Shown here: in pieces, positions 35,442 through 46,833 of the stretch
Layout of the letters: each line of letters begins with the position of its first letter
Numbering within the stretch: the stretch's first letter is position 1
From: Psoroptes ovis
Taxonomy: Eukaryota; Arthropoda; Arachnida; Sarcoptiformes; Psoroptidae
Assembly (NCBI GenBank): GCA_002943765.1
Contig: PQWQ01000002.1
Location: 4,464,001-4,528,000, forward strand
Direction of reading: 5' to 3'
DNA length: 64,000 nt
Translations under genes and position numbers: made by a program
Notes under the pieces: model-generated
What the model was told of the DNA's origin: nothing
The model's input: only the letters and a program-made list of their open reading frames with translations
Databases searched by the model: none

Positions 35442-36169
35442 TCAGTTTCGAAGTGCTTCAAGACGTTGACGCATTTTATCAATATCTTCTTCATCTTCTT
35501 CCGTTTTCTTTGGTTGTGCTTTAATTGATTCAGCTGGTAATGAATCGGAAACGACTGTCGGTGCTTTACCAAGTACACCATCGGTAATTTCAAATAAAAC
35601 TTTATCAACTTCTTCTTGTGCTTCTTCTTCCAATTCTTCATCACCTAATGCATCTTCCATTGTTTCTTCCATCATTTCATCGATGATACCAGCTTTCATC
35701 ATTTCTCTTGATAATTCTTGCATAACACCGGAAATTTCTGAAATTTTTATTACGTTTTGCATTGCACGCATTACATCGGTGGATTTTTCTAATGAATTAG
35801 CTACACGTAATGTTGCCAACTGTTGTGTCATGTTCATCATGATTGAATTTAAATGTGCTTTTGATGTTTGTAAACGATTTATCTGTAGAATCAAATAATC
35901 AATTTGTTGCTAATTTGTTAATAACTTCATTTGATGAATATTCTTACCGCTTTTCGTGAACCGACAATTTCTTTAGCAAACACAACACAAACATCACGAT
36001 CACCACGTTTAGCTGCTTTTTTTAATTCACCTTTAACTTTCATCTCTTCTCGTTGTATAGCACGTATTTGTCTGTCTAATAACATTTGTTGTTTTCGTAA
36101 TTTTGAATTCCATTCACGAACTTGTTCTTTTGATGCTTGTTTAGGATCTTTACCACCGAATAGACCCAT
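35442..36169 (-). CDS. CHMP3: Charged multivesicular body protein 3 (CHMP3 / Vps24), ESCRT-III subunit
   Basis: Exons 35948-36169 and 35442-35882 join in phase 0 across a 65-bp intron, giving 220 residues (human 222). The N terminus MGLFGGKDPKQ and basic first helices (DRQIRAIQREEMKVK, KEIVGSRKAV) are the membrane-binding ESCRT-III core. They are followed by MNMTQQLATLRVANSLEKST and ELSREMMKAGIIDEMMEE. The acidic C-terminal region ends in DKMRQRLEALRN, a MIT-interacting motif of the MxxRLxxLR kind that recruits VPS4. ESCRT-III filaments cut membrane necks at endosomes, the midbody and the nuclear envelope. The gene stands head-to-head with the PSMG3-like gene. Confidence 0.97.
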
Positions 36170-36547
36170 TTTTTCTGCAATAACTTATCAATAATCAATA
36201 TGGTAGCAAAAAAAAAAAATTTCTCTAAAAAAACAAACAAATAAATCTATTATTTATTATTATTGTTTTAAATTCATTCATTCATGAAAAAATTTATGGC
36301 TCAATTTACTTTATGAATAAAAATAGTGAAAAAAAGTGAAATAAAAACAAAATTCAATACAAAACAGACAGCTGCAACAGCAATAACCACAACAACAACA
36401 AACAGCGCAAAGTGACACTTGTGCCAAGCCTTATTCTCATGTATTTTGCTTACTAAGGCAACTAGCATTGAAAATTTTCATTGAATAAAAAGCCGACTTT
36501 TTTTTCTAATTTTCAATTCTTTCATTACCAATTCAATTATCAACAAA
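36170..36547. promoter_or_regulatory. Head-to-head intergenic region of CHMP3 and the PSMG3-like gene
   Basis: 378 bp between two divergent start codons. The middle contains a GC-richer segment (cagacagctgcaacagc, about 36365-36381, and cagcgcaaagtgacacttgtgcc near 36403) that stands out from the AT background and is the best guess for a shared promoter. No TATA box with good context was seen. Confidence 0.4.
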
Positions 36548-36991
36548 ATGAAAAGTAATTATCATCATCAATTTAAATTGCCTGATGATGCTGAAACAAT
36601 TATAACGATAATTATTGTGCCTGAATTAAATCTATACGTTATAACCGATGCCAAAGGCTTTGGACAACAATGGATACAGGTTAAATATCATCAAAAAATT
36701 TATGAAGCGAAACTATTGCTTGGTACTGATTTGAATGATCATTATACATCAATGGCACGTTATTTTTCCGAACCAATTATTAAATCAATATTGACTACAA
36801 ACAATAATAAATCAAATAATAATAACAATCCATTAATAATGGTTGAAGATATAATATTGAATTTAAATTTATCATTACGATGTTGTATAGATAATAGACA
36901 GCAACAACAGCAAAACAATGGCATCAATCAAAAAAATTTAAAATTTATTTACAATGAATTTGTTAAATATTTTCAATCTGAATGTGAATAA
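36548..36991 (+). CDS. Proteasome assembly chaperone 3-like protein (PSMG3/PAC3)
   Basis: Single-exon gene of 147 residues. The beta-strand-rich start (TIITIIIVPELNLYVITDAKGFGQQW) and the block YEAKLLLGTDLNDHYTSMARYFSEPI match the order and character of PSMG3, where a TTKVLLGQDEPLIHVFAKNLVAF block occupies the same place. Length (human 122) differs by an Asn-rich insert near residues 87-95 and a Gln run near 117-122. PSMG3 pairs with PSMG4 to guide alpha-ring assembly of the 20S proteasome. The assignment is by pattern, not search; the main alternative is an unrelated small protein of similar fold. It is divergent from CHMP3. Confidence 0.55.
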   Translation: MKSNYHHQFKLPDDAETIITIIIVPELNLYVITDAKGFGQQWIQVKYHQKIYEAKLLLGTDLNDHYTSMARYFSEPIIKSILTTNNNKSNNNNNPLIMVEDIILNLNLSLRCCIDNRQQQQQNNGINQKNLKFIYNEFVKYFQSECE

Positions 36992-37357
36992 ATTGATTTA
37001 AATATTTTGTCTTTACGTTTTTTTTTCACTTTATTGAGAAAACATCGCGCGATTGTGCAATACAATTTCAATATTAATAATAATAGTAACACATATTTTG
37101 TTGTATATATGCCATTATTTTGATATCTGGTTTTCACTTTCTTTTTTGGTGCTCAAAATGTTTTTTATTTTATTTTCATTTTTACACATCTTTTTTACAA
37201 TGAAATATTGATATTTGATATGAATTGAAATTCAATGAAAAAAATACATAAACAACAACAACATTAATTTGTTTAATGATTTGATTGATGTACCACAATT
37301 TATTTGATTGAATCTCAAATCAAATTGAAAAATTGATTTTTTAAAAATCACACATAA
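36992..37357. other. Short gap between PSMG3-like gene and ROGDI
   Basis: About 370 bp of 3' flank and promoter. It contains a GC-richer short patch (acatcgcgcgattgtgc near 37042) and no coding frame. Confidence 0.4.
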
Positions 37358-38575
37358 ATGGCCACACTTAGTGATGAAATTATGACATTGGTAAATGAAT
37401 GATTGATGTCGTTATTTGTTTTTGATTGATTTTTTGATTGATTGATTTTTTATCCGAAAATTTAGAATGAAGAATTCAAATGGCTTTTGCAGGAAGTAAA
37501 TTGGATTATAAAACAAATCCATAATATTATTGTAGTAAGTTTTTCTCAATTTAATGCCATTTGATGTTTATTTTCTTCTCGAAAGGAATGCAGCCGACGA
37601 TTCCCAGTTCATTTGGATGGCATCGAATCAATGATTAAAACGGAAAAGTTTCAATTAGCCAGCATGAACAACACAATGAATGATCAGATAAAAGTATCGT
37701 GTACACTGTGTGCTGACAATATTACACATGCGGTAATAATTTAATTTTTTGTTGATTCAAATCATTTGTTTACTTTTTTCATTATTCAAAGGACATTAAC
37801 ATTCGTTTACATAAACATCCTCAAGTTAATCATCGCACAATTGTACAAAATGATTGTCAATGGAAACTTCATCAAGTAATATCGACATTTTTTGGCTAAT
37901 TAGTTGAAATTGAAATTTTTATCATTTTTTTTTTCTTCAAAAGATTTTGGATGCATCAAATCATTTAATATCAGCATTGAACATTTTAGACATGCCACCG
38001 CTCAGATTTAATGATAAAATTAAAAAATTTGATTTCAAAACTGCTGAAGAAGTTATTGAGGTAATTTTATTGATCGATTTGTTTCGAAATTAATTTTCAT
38101 CAATAATATTTTCCAGTTGATCGATAACATTATGGTTTGTTTAGATCGTGGTCGTAAAAGTTTGATCGTACCGAAAAAAAGAAGTATCGAAGAATTGCAA
38201 CGAAGTTCAAATATGGTTTGTTTTGTTTGATTGTTTTTTTTTAAATATTCTATTTTTAACATGAATTATTCATTAATTCTGCAATAATCAATAATCAATT
38301 TTCATTTTTTTTTAAATCAGAAATCATTACAACCACCATTACCGAATGATTTGGCAATAAGTTTTTATGTTCAAACAAATAAATTAATATGTGCCGTATA
38401 TCATATGTATAAAGATAGTGCAGGACAGAAAAAATTTGATATATCACAAGCTGAAATTTCTATACCATGGCTGAATGAAGCATTGGTGTTATTTTCTAAT
38501 GGTCTGCAATGTTGTCAACAATTGAAAGATAAAGTATTAATATTTACACAATACAAAGATATGCAAGTCAAATGA
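37358..38575 (+). CDS. ROGDI: Rogdi homologue (leucine-zipper protein, V-ATPase/Rabconnectin-associated), seven exons
   Basis: Exons are 37358-37390, 37466-37534, 37586-37732, 37792-37875, 37944-38060, 38117-38215 and 38321-38575. Every intron is 51-105 bp, GT..AG and phase 0, giving 267 residues (human 287). Conserved blocks are EEFKWLLQEVNWIIKQIHNII near the start (family: EEFRWLLHDEVHAVLKQL), DCQWKLHQILDA in the middle, and IPWLNEALVLFSNGLQCCQQLKDK at the end. Rogdi is a helical neuronal protein that associates with Rabconnectin-3 and V-ATPase regulation; loss in humans gives Kohlschutter-Tonz syndrome. The first exon is only eleven codons, so the gene is nearly invisible to single-frame ORF scanning. 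AATAAA follows at 38727-38732. Confidence 0.95.
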
Positions 38576-38726
38576 TAATTTTCCATGGTTGAAAACTACA
38601 AAAATCATTAGCAATTTGATTAGTCAATTAATTGTTTGATCTTTTTTTCATTATTATTATTATTAATTATTAAGATTATTGATTTTATGATTTTTGATTT
38701 TGCATGAATGTTTTTAAATGAATTCA

Positions 38727-38732
38727 AATAAA
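38727..38732 (+). terminator. AATAAA, likely poly(A) signal of ROGDI
   Basis: Hexamer about 150 bases after the ROGDI stop and about 140 bases before the next ATG, in a strongly A/T context. Confidence 0.5.
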
Positions 38733-38871
38733 ATTTTGAAAATTTTCAATCGTCCTATATTTTATGAATGTAACTTGAATTTTTGTTGATGTTTTTAAAA
38801 TTTTTTTTTTTTTGGTCAGCAAATCAATTATTTGTTTACAAATTTTGCAACAATCTTTTGGTCGAAAAACT

Positions 38872-39798
38872 ATGGCAATCAATTTTGCTAATGAAACTTT
38901 TGTCAAAATAAAATGTGATCAAATTACCAATGATTATCATGGTGTCGAAAATTTAATATCAAACAATCCAGAATCGTTGCAAAATGGTTTTCAAGTTGAA
39001 TATTTTTGTCGACCACCTGTTACAATACAAATCGATTCGATTAAATATTCATTTGATTTAATGTATTTAGAAATCGGTTTACGTTTACGAATGCATAAAA
39101 CCAACAGTATTAAATTGTATATACGCCGAAGTAATTTCAACGAATATAGATTTATTGATAGATATAACTGTGATAATAATAAAAATATATTGACAATTTC
39201 CAATAGAAATTATAGACCAAATATATTTCTGCCAGAACATCGAAAAATATTTACAAATAATGTGGAAAGAATAAATGGCAGAAATATGAGAAGTTGTTAC
39301 AACATAGGATCAATAAAAATACGTATCATATCATGTGAAAGATCATCAGTACCGTGTCTAAGTTTTTTAAAAATTTATGGAAAACCATCACGTTTGACTA
39401 ATGAAAATATGAAAGAATTCTTATCATTAATACCTGTTGAAAAAAACAGTAGCCTAAATGGCCAACAATCGCAGCAAAAAAAGCAATTGACACGATCTGA
39501 ATTGGAGAAATTAGCACCGTTAGAATTTTTTGATTCAATCACAAATGAATTGATGTGTCAACCCTATTTATTGCCTAAGTCAAATAAAAATATTGATAAA
39601 TTAACACTAGACCGCTATCTAGATGGCAAATCAATCACAGAATGTAAAGATCCATTCACAAATGTATTGTTTACCAATGAAAATAAACCAGTGATAAATG
39701 TTGAATTAAAATCGAGAATTGATTTATTTTTTCAAACAAATGGACAATCGGAAATTGAAAGAAGGGAAAATTTACGAAAAAAACTACTTGATTGTTAA
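38872..39798 (+). CDS. UBOX5: U-box E3 ubiquitin ligase UBOX5 / RNF37
   Basis: Single-exon gene of 308 residues. I start at ATG 38872 because MAINFANETF aligns with the family N terminus (MVINLCLPQF) and upstream frame residues begin only at a TTG. The N-terminal half is the RNF37-type domain: GVENLISNNPESLQNGFQVEYFCRPPV and a later CLSFLKIYGKP block. The C-terminal U-box has PLEFFDSITNELMCQPYLLP, TLDRYL and DPFTNVLFTNENKPVINVELKSRIDLF. A U-box is a RING-like fold without zinc that recruits ubiquitin-loaded E2. The final RING-type domain found in vertebrate UBOX5 is absent; the protein ends about 20 residues after the U-box. Confidence 0.9.
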   Translation: MAINFANETFVKIKCDQITNDYHGVENLISNNPESLQNGFQVEYFCRPPVTIQIDSIKYSFDLMYLEIGLRLRMHKTNSIKLYIRRSNFNEYRFIDRYNCDNNKNILTISNRNYRPNIFLPEHRKIFTNNVERINGRNMRSCYNIGSIKIRIISCERSSVPCLSFLKIYGKPSRLTNENMKEFLSLIPVEKNSSLNGQQSQQKKQLTRSELEKLAPLEFFDSITNELMCQPYLLPKSNKNIDKLTLDRYLDGKSITECKDPFTNVLFTNENKPVINVELKSRIDLFFQTNGQSEIERRENLRKKLLDC

Positions 39799-40097
39799 TT
39801 TTTCTTCTACAACATTTGTGATGTAGAAATCATTTTTCATTCTATAAGTGATAAACAATGTCATTATTTAAATTTATGTTCAACTAAAAAACTAAGAAAA
39901 ATTGTTTGGCATAGGAACAAATTATGTCTATTTTTAGATTTTTCCGCTGTTAAAAACATTCATGTATTCAATTCAGAATTTCACCATTATGAATTGTTCT
40001 ATTGGTGAAAAAAAGTCATCTGAATTGTTATTCATGTCCTTTAACCTAAGAAAAAAATCAATTTGATTTTTCAAAAAGAAAAAACTTATCTGGTAAA

Positions 40098-41879
40098 ATG
40101 TGGGCCGTTACTCAAGATGTATCATCAGCTGCATTGGCCAATATCAAAGAATCAGCTCATAATCAAAATGTTCAATTTGCTCAATTTGTTTCGGTAATTA
40201 AAATTCATAGATTTATATGAAAAATAAAATTTGATTTGATATATTTTTTTCTTCTTTTCAAAGTCATTAGATAGATTACCAGATAAAATAATATTGAAAA
40301 TATTTTCTTATTTGCCACATCGTGAATTAGGCCGTATAGCAAGAGTATGTCGTAAATGGAGAATGATTGCATGCGATTCACGTCTATGGACACATGTATC
40401 ATTAAGACCAGAAGTATCTGGTTTACATGTAACTAGTTTAGAAACTTTATTAACTTTAATATCGATGCGTTTCGGCCCATCATTACGATATATCGAACTG
40501 CCGATTGAACTGATAACACATACTGTCCTGCATGAATTATCAAATAAATGTGTAAATTTATCAAATATGTTATTAGATTTTTCAACAGCGATGCAATTAC
40601 ATGATTTTAATGATTTACATTCATTTCCTACAAAATTACGCACAATGTGTATTTGTTTATCAGAAGTTATTTTTATGGAAGGTTTTATGAGAAAAATATA
40701 TAATTTCATAAATGGTCTAGAAGTATTGCATTTAATTGGTACATATGAAAAAGCAGTCGAAGATGAAGAAGAAGAAGTTTATGAAGTCGTTAATATTCAT
40801 AAACTCAAAAGTGCAATACCTAATCTTCGTGTCATTAATTTATTTGGAATAAATTTTGTTGATGATAGCCATGTGGAATCATTGAGCAGTAATTGTATTC
40901 AATTAGAATGTTTAGCATTGAATTATTGTGTTAAATTTACTGGTAGTGTTTTGAGAATTTTATTCAATCGATGTAAGCGTCTGAAATGCCTATTGATGCA
41001 GCATACTAATCTTCATGATGAACATATGATGAATGTCGATTGGGAAAAAACATGTTTAACTGAATTAGATATAACAGCAACTGAATTATCTTCCGAATGT
41101 TTAATTAACGTATTATGTCGAATACCTGCATTAAGATATTTAAGTGCGGGACAACAAGATTGTTTCACCGATCTCGTACTCAAAGAATTTATTGAAAATG
41201 GAAATACGAAATCATTGATAGCACTAGATTTAGATCGTAATGAAAATCTTTCTGAAGAAGCATTGGTAAAATTTATCAAAAATCAATCATCTAATTTACG
41301 TGGTTTGCAGCTATCCAACATACCACATTTGACTGAACAATTTTGGACTGAAATCATACCAACATTGAAAAATATACGGTTTGTATTCGAAATCGTATAA
41401 ATTTCGAATTTGAATTTATTAAATTTTTTTTCAGAATATTAGTGATGGGAATGCCAGAAGGCTGTTGTCAAAAAATTCATCAAAAAATACATATAGATTC
41501 ATTGATTGATTCGATCGCTAATAATTGTCCAAATATTGAACGTTTAGAGATACGATGGGATCCTGAAACATTACGTTTCAGTGATCGTAGTAATAAAGCA
41601 GTCGATTCAATACGTTTAAAATGTCTACGATTACGATGTTGGTGTTTAAGTGATGGAAAATATTTTGAAATGGTATTTTTGTTTTTACCTTTGAAATTTA
41701 TATTTATATTTTAACAACGAAAAAAAAATTTTTTGTTTAATTTTTCAACCTACAAATGAAAACAGGTAAAAAGTAATTTTGAACGTGCCGATAGAACTAC
41801 AGTTGTTCGTTCAACAACTAATTGTCGTGTAACATTAGTTTATCTATTGAGTCATTATAAAGATCTTGTCTTCAATTGA
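40098..41879 (+). CDS. F-box/LRR substrate-recognition protein, conserved across animals, four exons
   Basis: Exons 40098-40193, 40264-41378, 41435-41672 and 41766-41879 join in consistent phases, giving 520 residues. Residues 33-80 form an F-box (LDRLPDKIILKIFSYLPHRE, then RIARVCRKWRMIACDSRLW). The body is leucine-rich repeats (LEVLHLIGTYEKA, LRVINLFGINFVDDSHVESL, LTELDITATELSSECLINVL). A highly conserved tail follows, with RLEIRWDPETLRFSDRS and LRLRCWCLSDGKYFEM, then NFERADRTTVVRSTT. The level of conservation suggests an orthologue of a well-kept animal F-box protein; fly FipoQ is a candidate I recall but cannot confirm. F-box proteins bring substrates to SCF (Skp1-cullin-1) ubiquitin ligases. 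A frame-only view breaks at 41400 and 41714; the splice sites restore it. Confidence 0.88.
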
Positions 41880-44468
41880 TAAATTGATCCATTGTCTTAT
41901 GTTAGACAGATAATTGGAAGAAATTTCAAACAATTTCTTTATATGATCCATCAAAATGTATTATTTATCAATATGTCCATTTGCCCTTCATCAAAATGAA
42001 AAGTTTTAAGATGGAAAAAAAGAAATTTCTCATTTTCAAATTCGATTTAGTTTCATAGGAAAAAAATTGAATGGATGATAATTTATCAATTTCAATTTAA
42101 ATTAAACTGCCATTATCGCATATTTAACTATATTCAATGAATTTAAATTTTTCAGAGAAAAAGAAAACAATTTTGAACCATTTACCTGAACTATTTAAAA
42201 TTTTTGAAATGAAAAAAAAATTATCAAGATTAGTATGGATCATCATCATCATCATCATCATCAAAAGTTTTGCAAGATTTGTATTCACATTGATGTTTTA
42301 ATCTTTTTTTTTTTCTTAAATTGAAATTTAAAATAAAAATTTTAAAATGAATTTTTGAAAAAAAAATTAATTATTTTATAATCATCTCGATTATGTGATT
42401 TGTTCTAGTTAATTTGAATTTTTTTTCTAAAATCGAAAAAATTTTGCAATCAATTAATTAAAATTCAAAGAAAAAATTTAAATGTAACAACAAGCGACTT
42501 TTAAAATTTAAATTTTTATTTAAAATTTCAAAAGAAATAATAAATATCAATATGAATATGAAATGAAATGTCATTTCATTGAAATGACAAGATTTTTTTC
42601 ACAATCAATCAATCAATAGTTGTTTAAAGGTTATGTTGATAATAAATGTAATTAAATTATCATTATTATTGTTATAATATCAAGTGTTTTAAATTTATTT
42701 AACATTTTAAATTTTTGAATAATTTTGTGTTGTTCATGAAAAAAAATAAAGGTTTCAGTTCAAATTCAAAATTTATTGTTTTGTATCGTTTTTCGATAGA
42801 AATGGATTTAATGAGGGCTTTTTTCATGCAAAAAAAATATTGAAATGTCACCTGCATTATTTATTGCAAAAAAAAAAAAAAAAAAATTATTCAAGAAATA
42901 ATAATTTTACCTGTATGATCCTGTATACCTGTATGATCTGATTTTATTTTCAGATAAAATATTATTTCAAACAAAAAATTCATTTCAATTTTTGTTTGAA
43001 AATAAATTTTTTCAAATCCCGGAACTATGCGATGAAATACAATGAAATAGAAAAAGCAATACTAAAAAACAAAAACAAACGAACAAATGAATGAAATTGA
43101 ATGTGAAAAATTAATCAAAATTAATCATTAGTAAAATAAATCATTGATGATTTGATTACAATACGAATTGGACCATCCAGATTAAAAAAAAAATAAAATA
43201 AAAGATTTTACCTGTTCTATCCCTCTGACATTTGCAATGCATTTATTCATGTATGTTTTTGTTTCGACATTTATTGTTGTTGCCTGGAGATGCATCAACA
43301 TTTGTATGATATTTTCATTTTTCAAATTGAAATTTTCGAATTAGAAATTGTATTTCAACTACTTTATGGTTCATAATGAGTTTGATCATCATCATTTGAC
43401 ATTAAAATAATTTAAAATTTTCACATTTAAAAATCAATTCTAATTATGATAACATTTACGATAATAATGGAAAATAATAATAAATCAACCATGATATATT
43501 TGCTTGGAATTTAAAAAGCGATTATTGTCATTATTAAATGACAAATGAATGATCATCCACCATTTGCTTTTGATATTTATTCATATTCATATATAAACAC
43601 GGATTTATGCATTTTTTTTCGGGCATACGATAGGTTTTTTTTATAACTCCAATTTTTGTTCAATTGTGATCGGTATTTCGCATTACCAGTTCAAATATGA
43701 TGAAAAAAATTGAATCAACAGGTAAATTTTGCAAGTTTTTCTAAATTTTTTGCTTTATAATCTATTGAAGTAAATGTTAAACGGTAATAAAATTATTGTT
43801 AAATACTTTCTGTTATCATCTTAATAAATTTCATAATAATTTGTCTGGCCTTTTTGTGACCGTATAAATAATGGTTGTTCATTTTTCTTTCATTTTTGAA
43901 ATCAAGTTGAAAATCTAGAAAATGAGGCTTGAAAAATGATTGAGAAAATATCATAATATTTTCTTGCATTTATGACATCACATCCATTATTTCGGTCACA
44001 ATAAGTCCCGATACAAAATTCATCCGATCATTCAATCTGATTAACGATAATTATATTAATAATTAATATTATTATTATCATTATTATTTATTTTCACTTT
44101 TCTACCATTTATTTAATAATAATGATCTATCAATAATGCTATCCGATTATCATAAATAATATTTTTTTTCTTTTCTCATTACATTTCTAATTTTTCTTTG
44201 GAAAAAAATGTTTCGCTTTTCTTTCCTATTTAGATTATGATTATTATGATTATCATAATGGCAAAAAAAAAAAAAAACGAGCTCATAACATGGTTTGAAA
44301 ATTTCGAAAGCTAATTTAATTGTGTATTTTGAATTGATTTTTCTATTTTTTTTGTTAAGAAAAAAACAATTTTTGACTTTTGCAGATATTCAGTTTGTCT
44401 TGAAATTTTTTCAAATCATTTTAGAAAAATAATTTTCCATTTATTCATTTATTAATTTGATTTTCCAG
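41880..44468. other. AT-rich intergenic region
   Basis: No coding frame was recognised. A short TATAA in a T-rich context at about 43638-43643 followed by a donor-like CAG|GTAAAT at 43719-43726 could mark the first exon of the non-coding transcript proposed downstream, but the evidence is weak. An A run of about 18 lies near 42870-42887. Confidence 0.4.
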
Positions 44469-46790
44469 AATCACCATAATAATCGTTCATCATTTTGACA
44501 AATATACAGTTTGTTTTTTTACATTGAATTTGTTTGTATTTTATCAAATCGATCACGGCTAATCATGAAACGTAAGTGTTTTTTATTATATTTATATTAA
44601 TGTTTATTCATTTTTTTCTAAAAATAATTTTCATTAAAAATATAACGATAACGATAAAAATAAGATTAATAGCTCAAATTAATAAAATTTCATCCATAAA
44701 AAGATGCGCTGACGTGTTATAATTGTGTTTGTGTTTGCGTGCGTGTGTGTGTTTTCAAATGATAATTTTTTTATGAAGAAAAAAAAAATCCCAAAAAAAA
44801 AAATTATCCCAATAATTTTCAATAATTTCTGCAATTGACAAATCATCTCATTTTTTTTAGAATCTATTTTTCGTTCATATTTGATGATAATTATTGATGT
44901 TTATTGATATTTGTGGATTGATAGGCGAAAAAAATAAGAAACAAATGACAATGATAAAGCCATATTGAAAATGTTGAAAATTTTCAATTTTGACTTTTTC
45001 ATACATACTTTTTCTGTTGAAAATAAATGCACACAAGTGATTTATCATTGAATCGATTGATTGATTGATTATATTTTCAATTATTGATGATATCGATGAT
45101 GATCGCTATTATTTTATGATAATATAAAGTGATTAAAAAAAAAATGTCGAAAAAAATAATGATTTCAAATACAACAGACCAAAAAAATAGACATACAAAT
45201 AATGTTAGTAATTGATTAGTCAATGTGATTATAATAATAAATAATAGCGATGATTAACGAAAGAAAAAAGATTTCAAAAAAAAAAAAAAAATATTTAGAA
45301 ATTTAATAAAGCTTAGAATGGCCAAAAAAATCTGTTGGAAATTGAAAAAAAATGAAGAAACAAATATCTATTGATAATCACACACACATAGACTTTGGAT
45401 TCTATGTTAGCAATCCAATTTATTTGTTGAATCGTTATTGTTTTTAGCAGAAAATAATGATTATAATTGCTATTTTTATAAAATATTAATAATCAAAATA
45501 TTGATATTATCATTTGAAAATCATTAAATTGAATCCAAAACAAAACAAAACAAAAAAATTTGAAGTGTTTTCATATACGAAATATCTTATTCAGATTTTT
45601 CTTAATAAAAAAAATCATTTTCTAATCAATTTCAATAATCGAATCAATAATTCAATCAAATTTTATCGAAAGATTTTTTTCATAAACAAAAATTTTGACA
45701 TTTAAAAAAAAAGGTAAAAATAAACCAAAGATGAACGTGTAGGTGTGTGATATCTGTGTGATTACATGTGTTTCCATTAGAAATTGAGAAAAATTCTGTG
45801 AATAGATCAATTGATAATTGATAATTGACGTTTTCATTTCACATTGATCTTATTAAAAGATTAAGAAATGCTTTAAAATATTTATTTGATTGATTTATGT
45901 GCATAAATCGTCAATTATTGTCATTCCATTTCATTTCATTCTCATATTTAATTCCATTTTCTCATTCAAAAAACCTCAATTAATCGTCAATTGAAGCAAA
46001 ACATAATACATTAGAGACAATTGTCAATTGGTGTTGTTGTTTTTGTGGTTTTTATATTTACGCTTTCATTGTGGCTTTGTTGATAATCATTTCTTATTTT
46101 CAATCAATCAATGATGATGATGATGGTGATAATATATGGATTTATCTGATGTCCAAAGAAAAATTTGAAAAAAAATTATTTTGTCGTCAAGATGTTATGA
46201 AAAAAGAGACAAATATCAATTATTAAAATATTTGAACAAAAAAAAAAAAAAAAAACAAAAAATGAAATATCATTCAAGTGTCTTAAACTATTTCATGTTT
46301 TTTTGTTTTGTTTTTTGTGTTTCATTTGTTTTTTGTTGTATTTGTAAATATAATACAAGTGTGTGTGTGTATGAAAACGTTATCTTTTATCCATTTTTAT
46401 TTTCAAATTTTTTCTTAATAAATGATACATTTTTTCCTTTATTTTTGCAAAATTTTTGCTCTAAATAATAATATCAATGATTGAAAATAAAATACTGAGC
46501 GAAAAAAAAAACTCCAAATGGATAAAGTGGTTTGTTATTGCCATTTGATATAAATTTTTTCCTTTGATATTAATACCAATATTAATATTATCATTTTTTT
46601 GGAGAAAAAAAATCTATAAATTTCAATAGTGTAACCGATTAGCGGATTCAAAATAATTATGATGATGATGATGATGAGAGTTGAATTAAAAGAGAAAGAG
46701 ACAGAGAGAATTTTATATTTAAAAGATAAAATTTAAAAAAACAGTGAATATGATAATAAATGGTGGCAACCATTCGACAACCATCACCAC

Positions 46791-46833
46791 CATCATCATC
46801 ATCATCATCATCATTATTATCATCATCATCATC
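46791..46833. repeat. CAT/TCA trinucleotide microsatellite
   Basis: Imperfect (CAT)n run of about 14 units interrupted by TAT. It creates spurious poly-Asp/poly-Ser frames on both strands. Confidence 0.9.

Noticed and set aside
38812..38871. Twenty-residue N-terminal extension of UBOX5
   Set aside because: It begins at TTG, not ATG, and the family N terminus matches the ATG at 38872.
44563..44573. ATG AAA followed directly by GTAAGT as a coding micro-exon
   Set aside because: No in-phase coding exon follows on the plus strand for several kb; a non-coding exon is the simpler reading.
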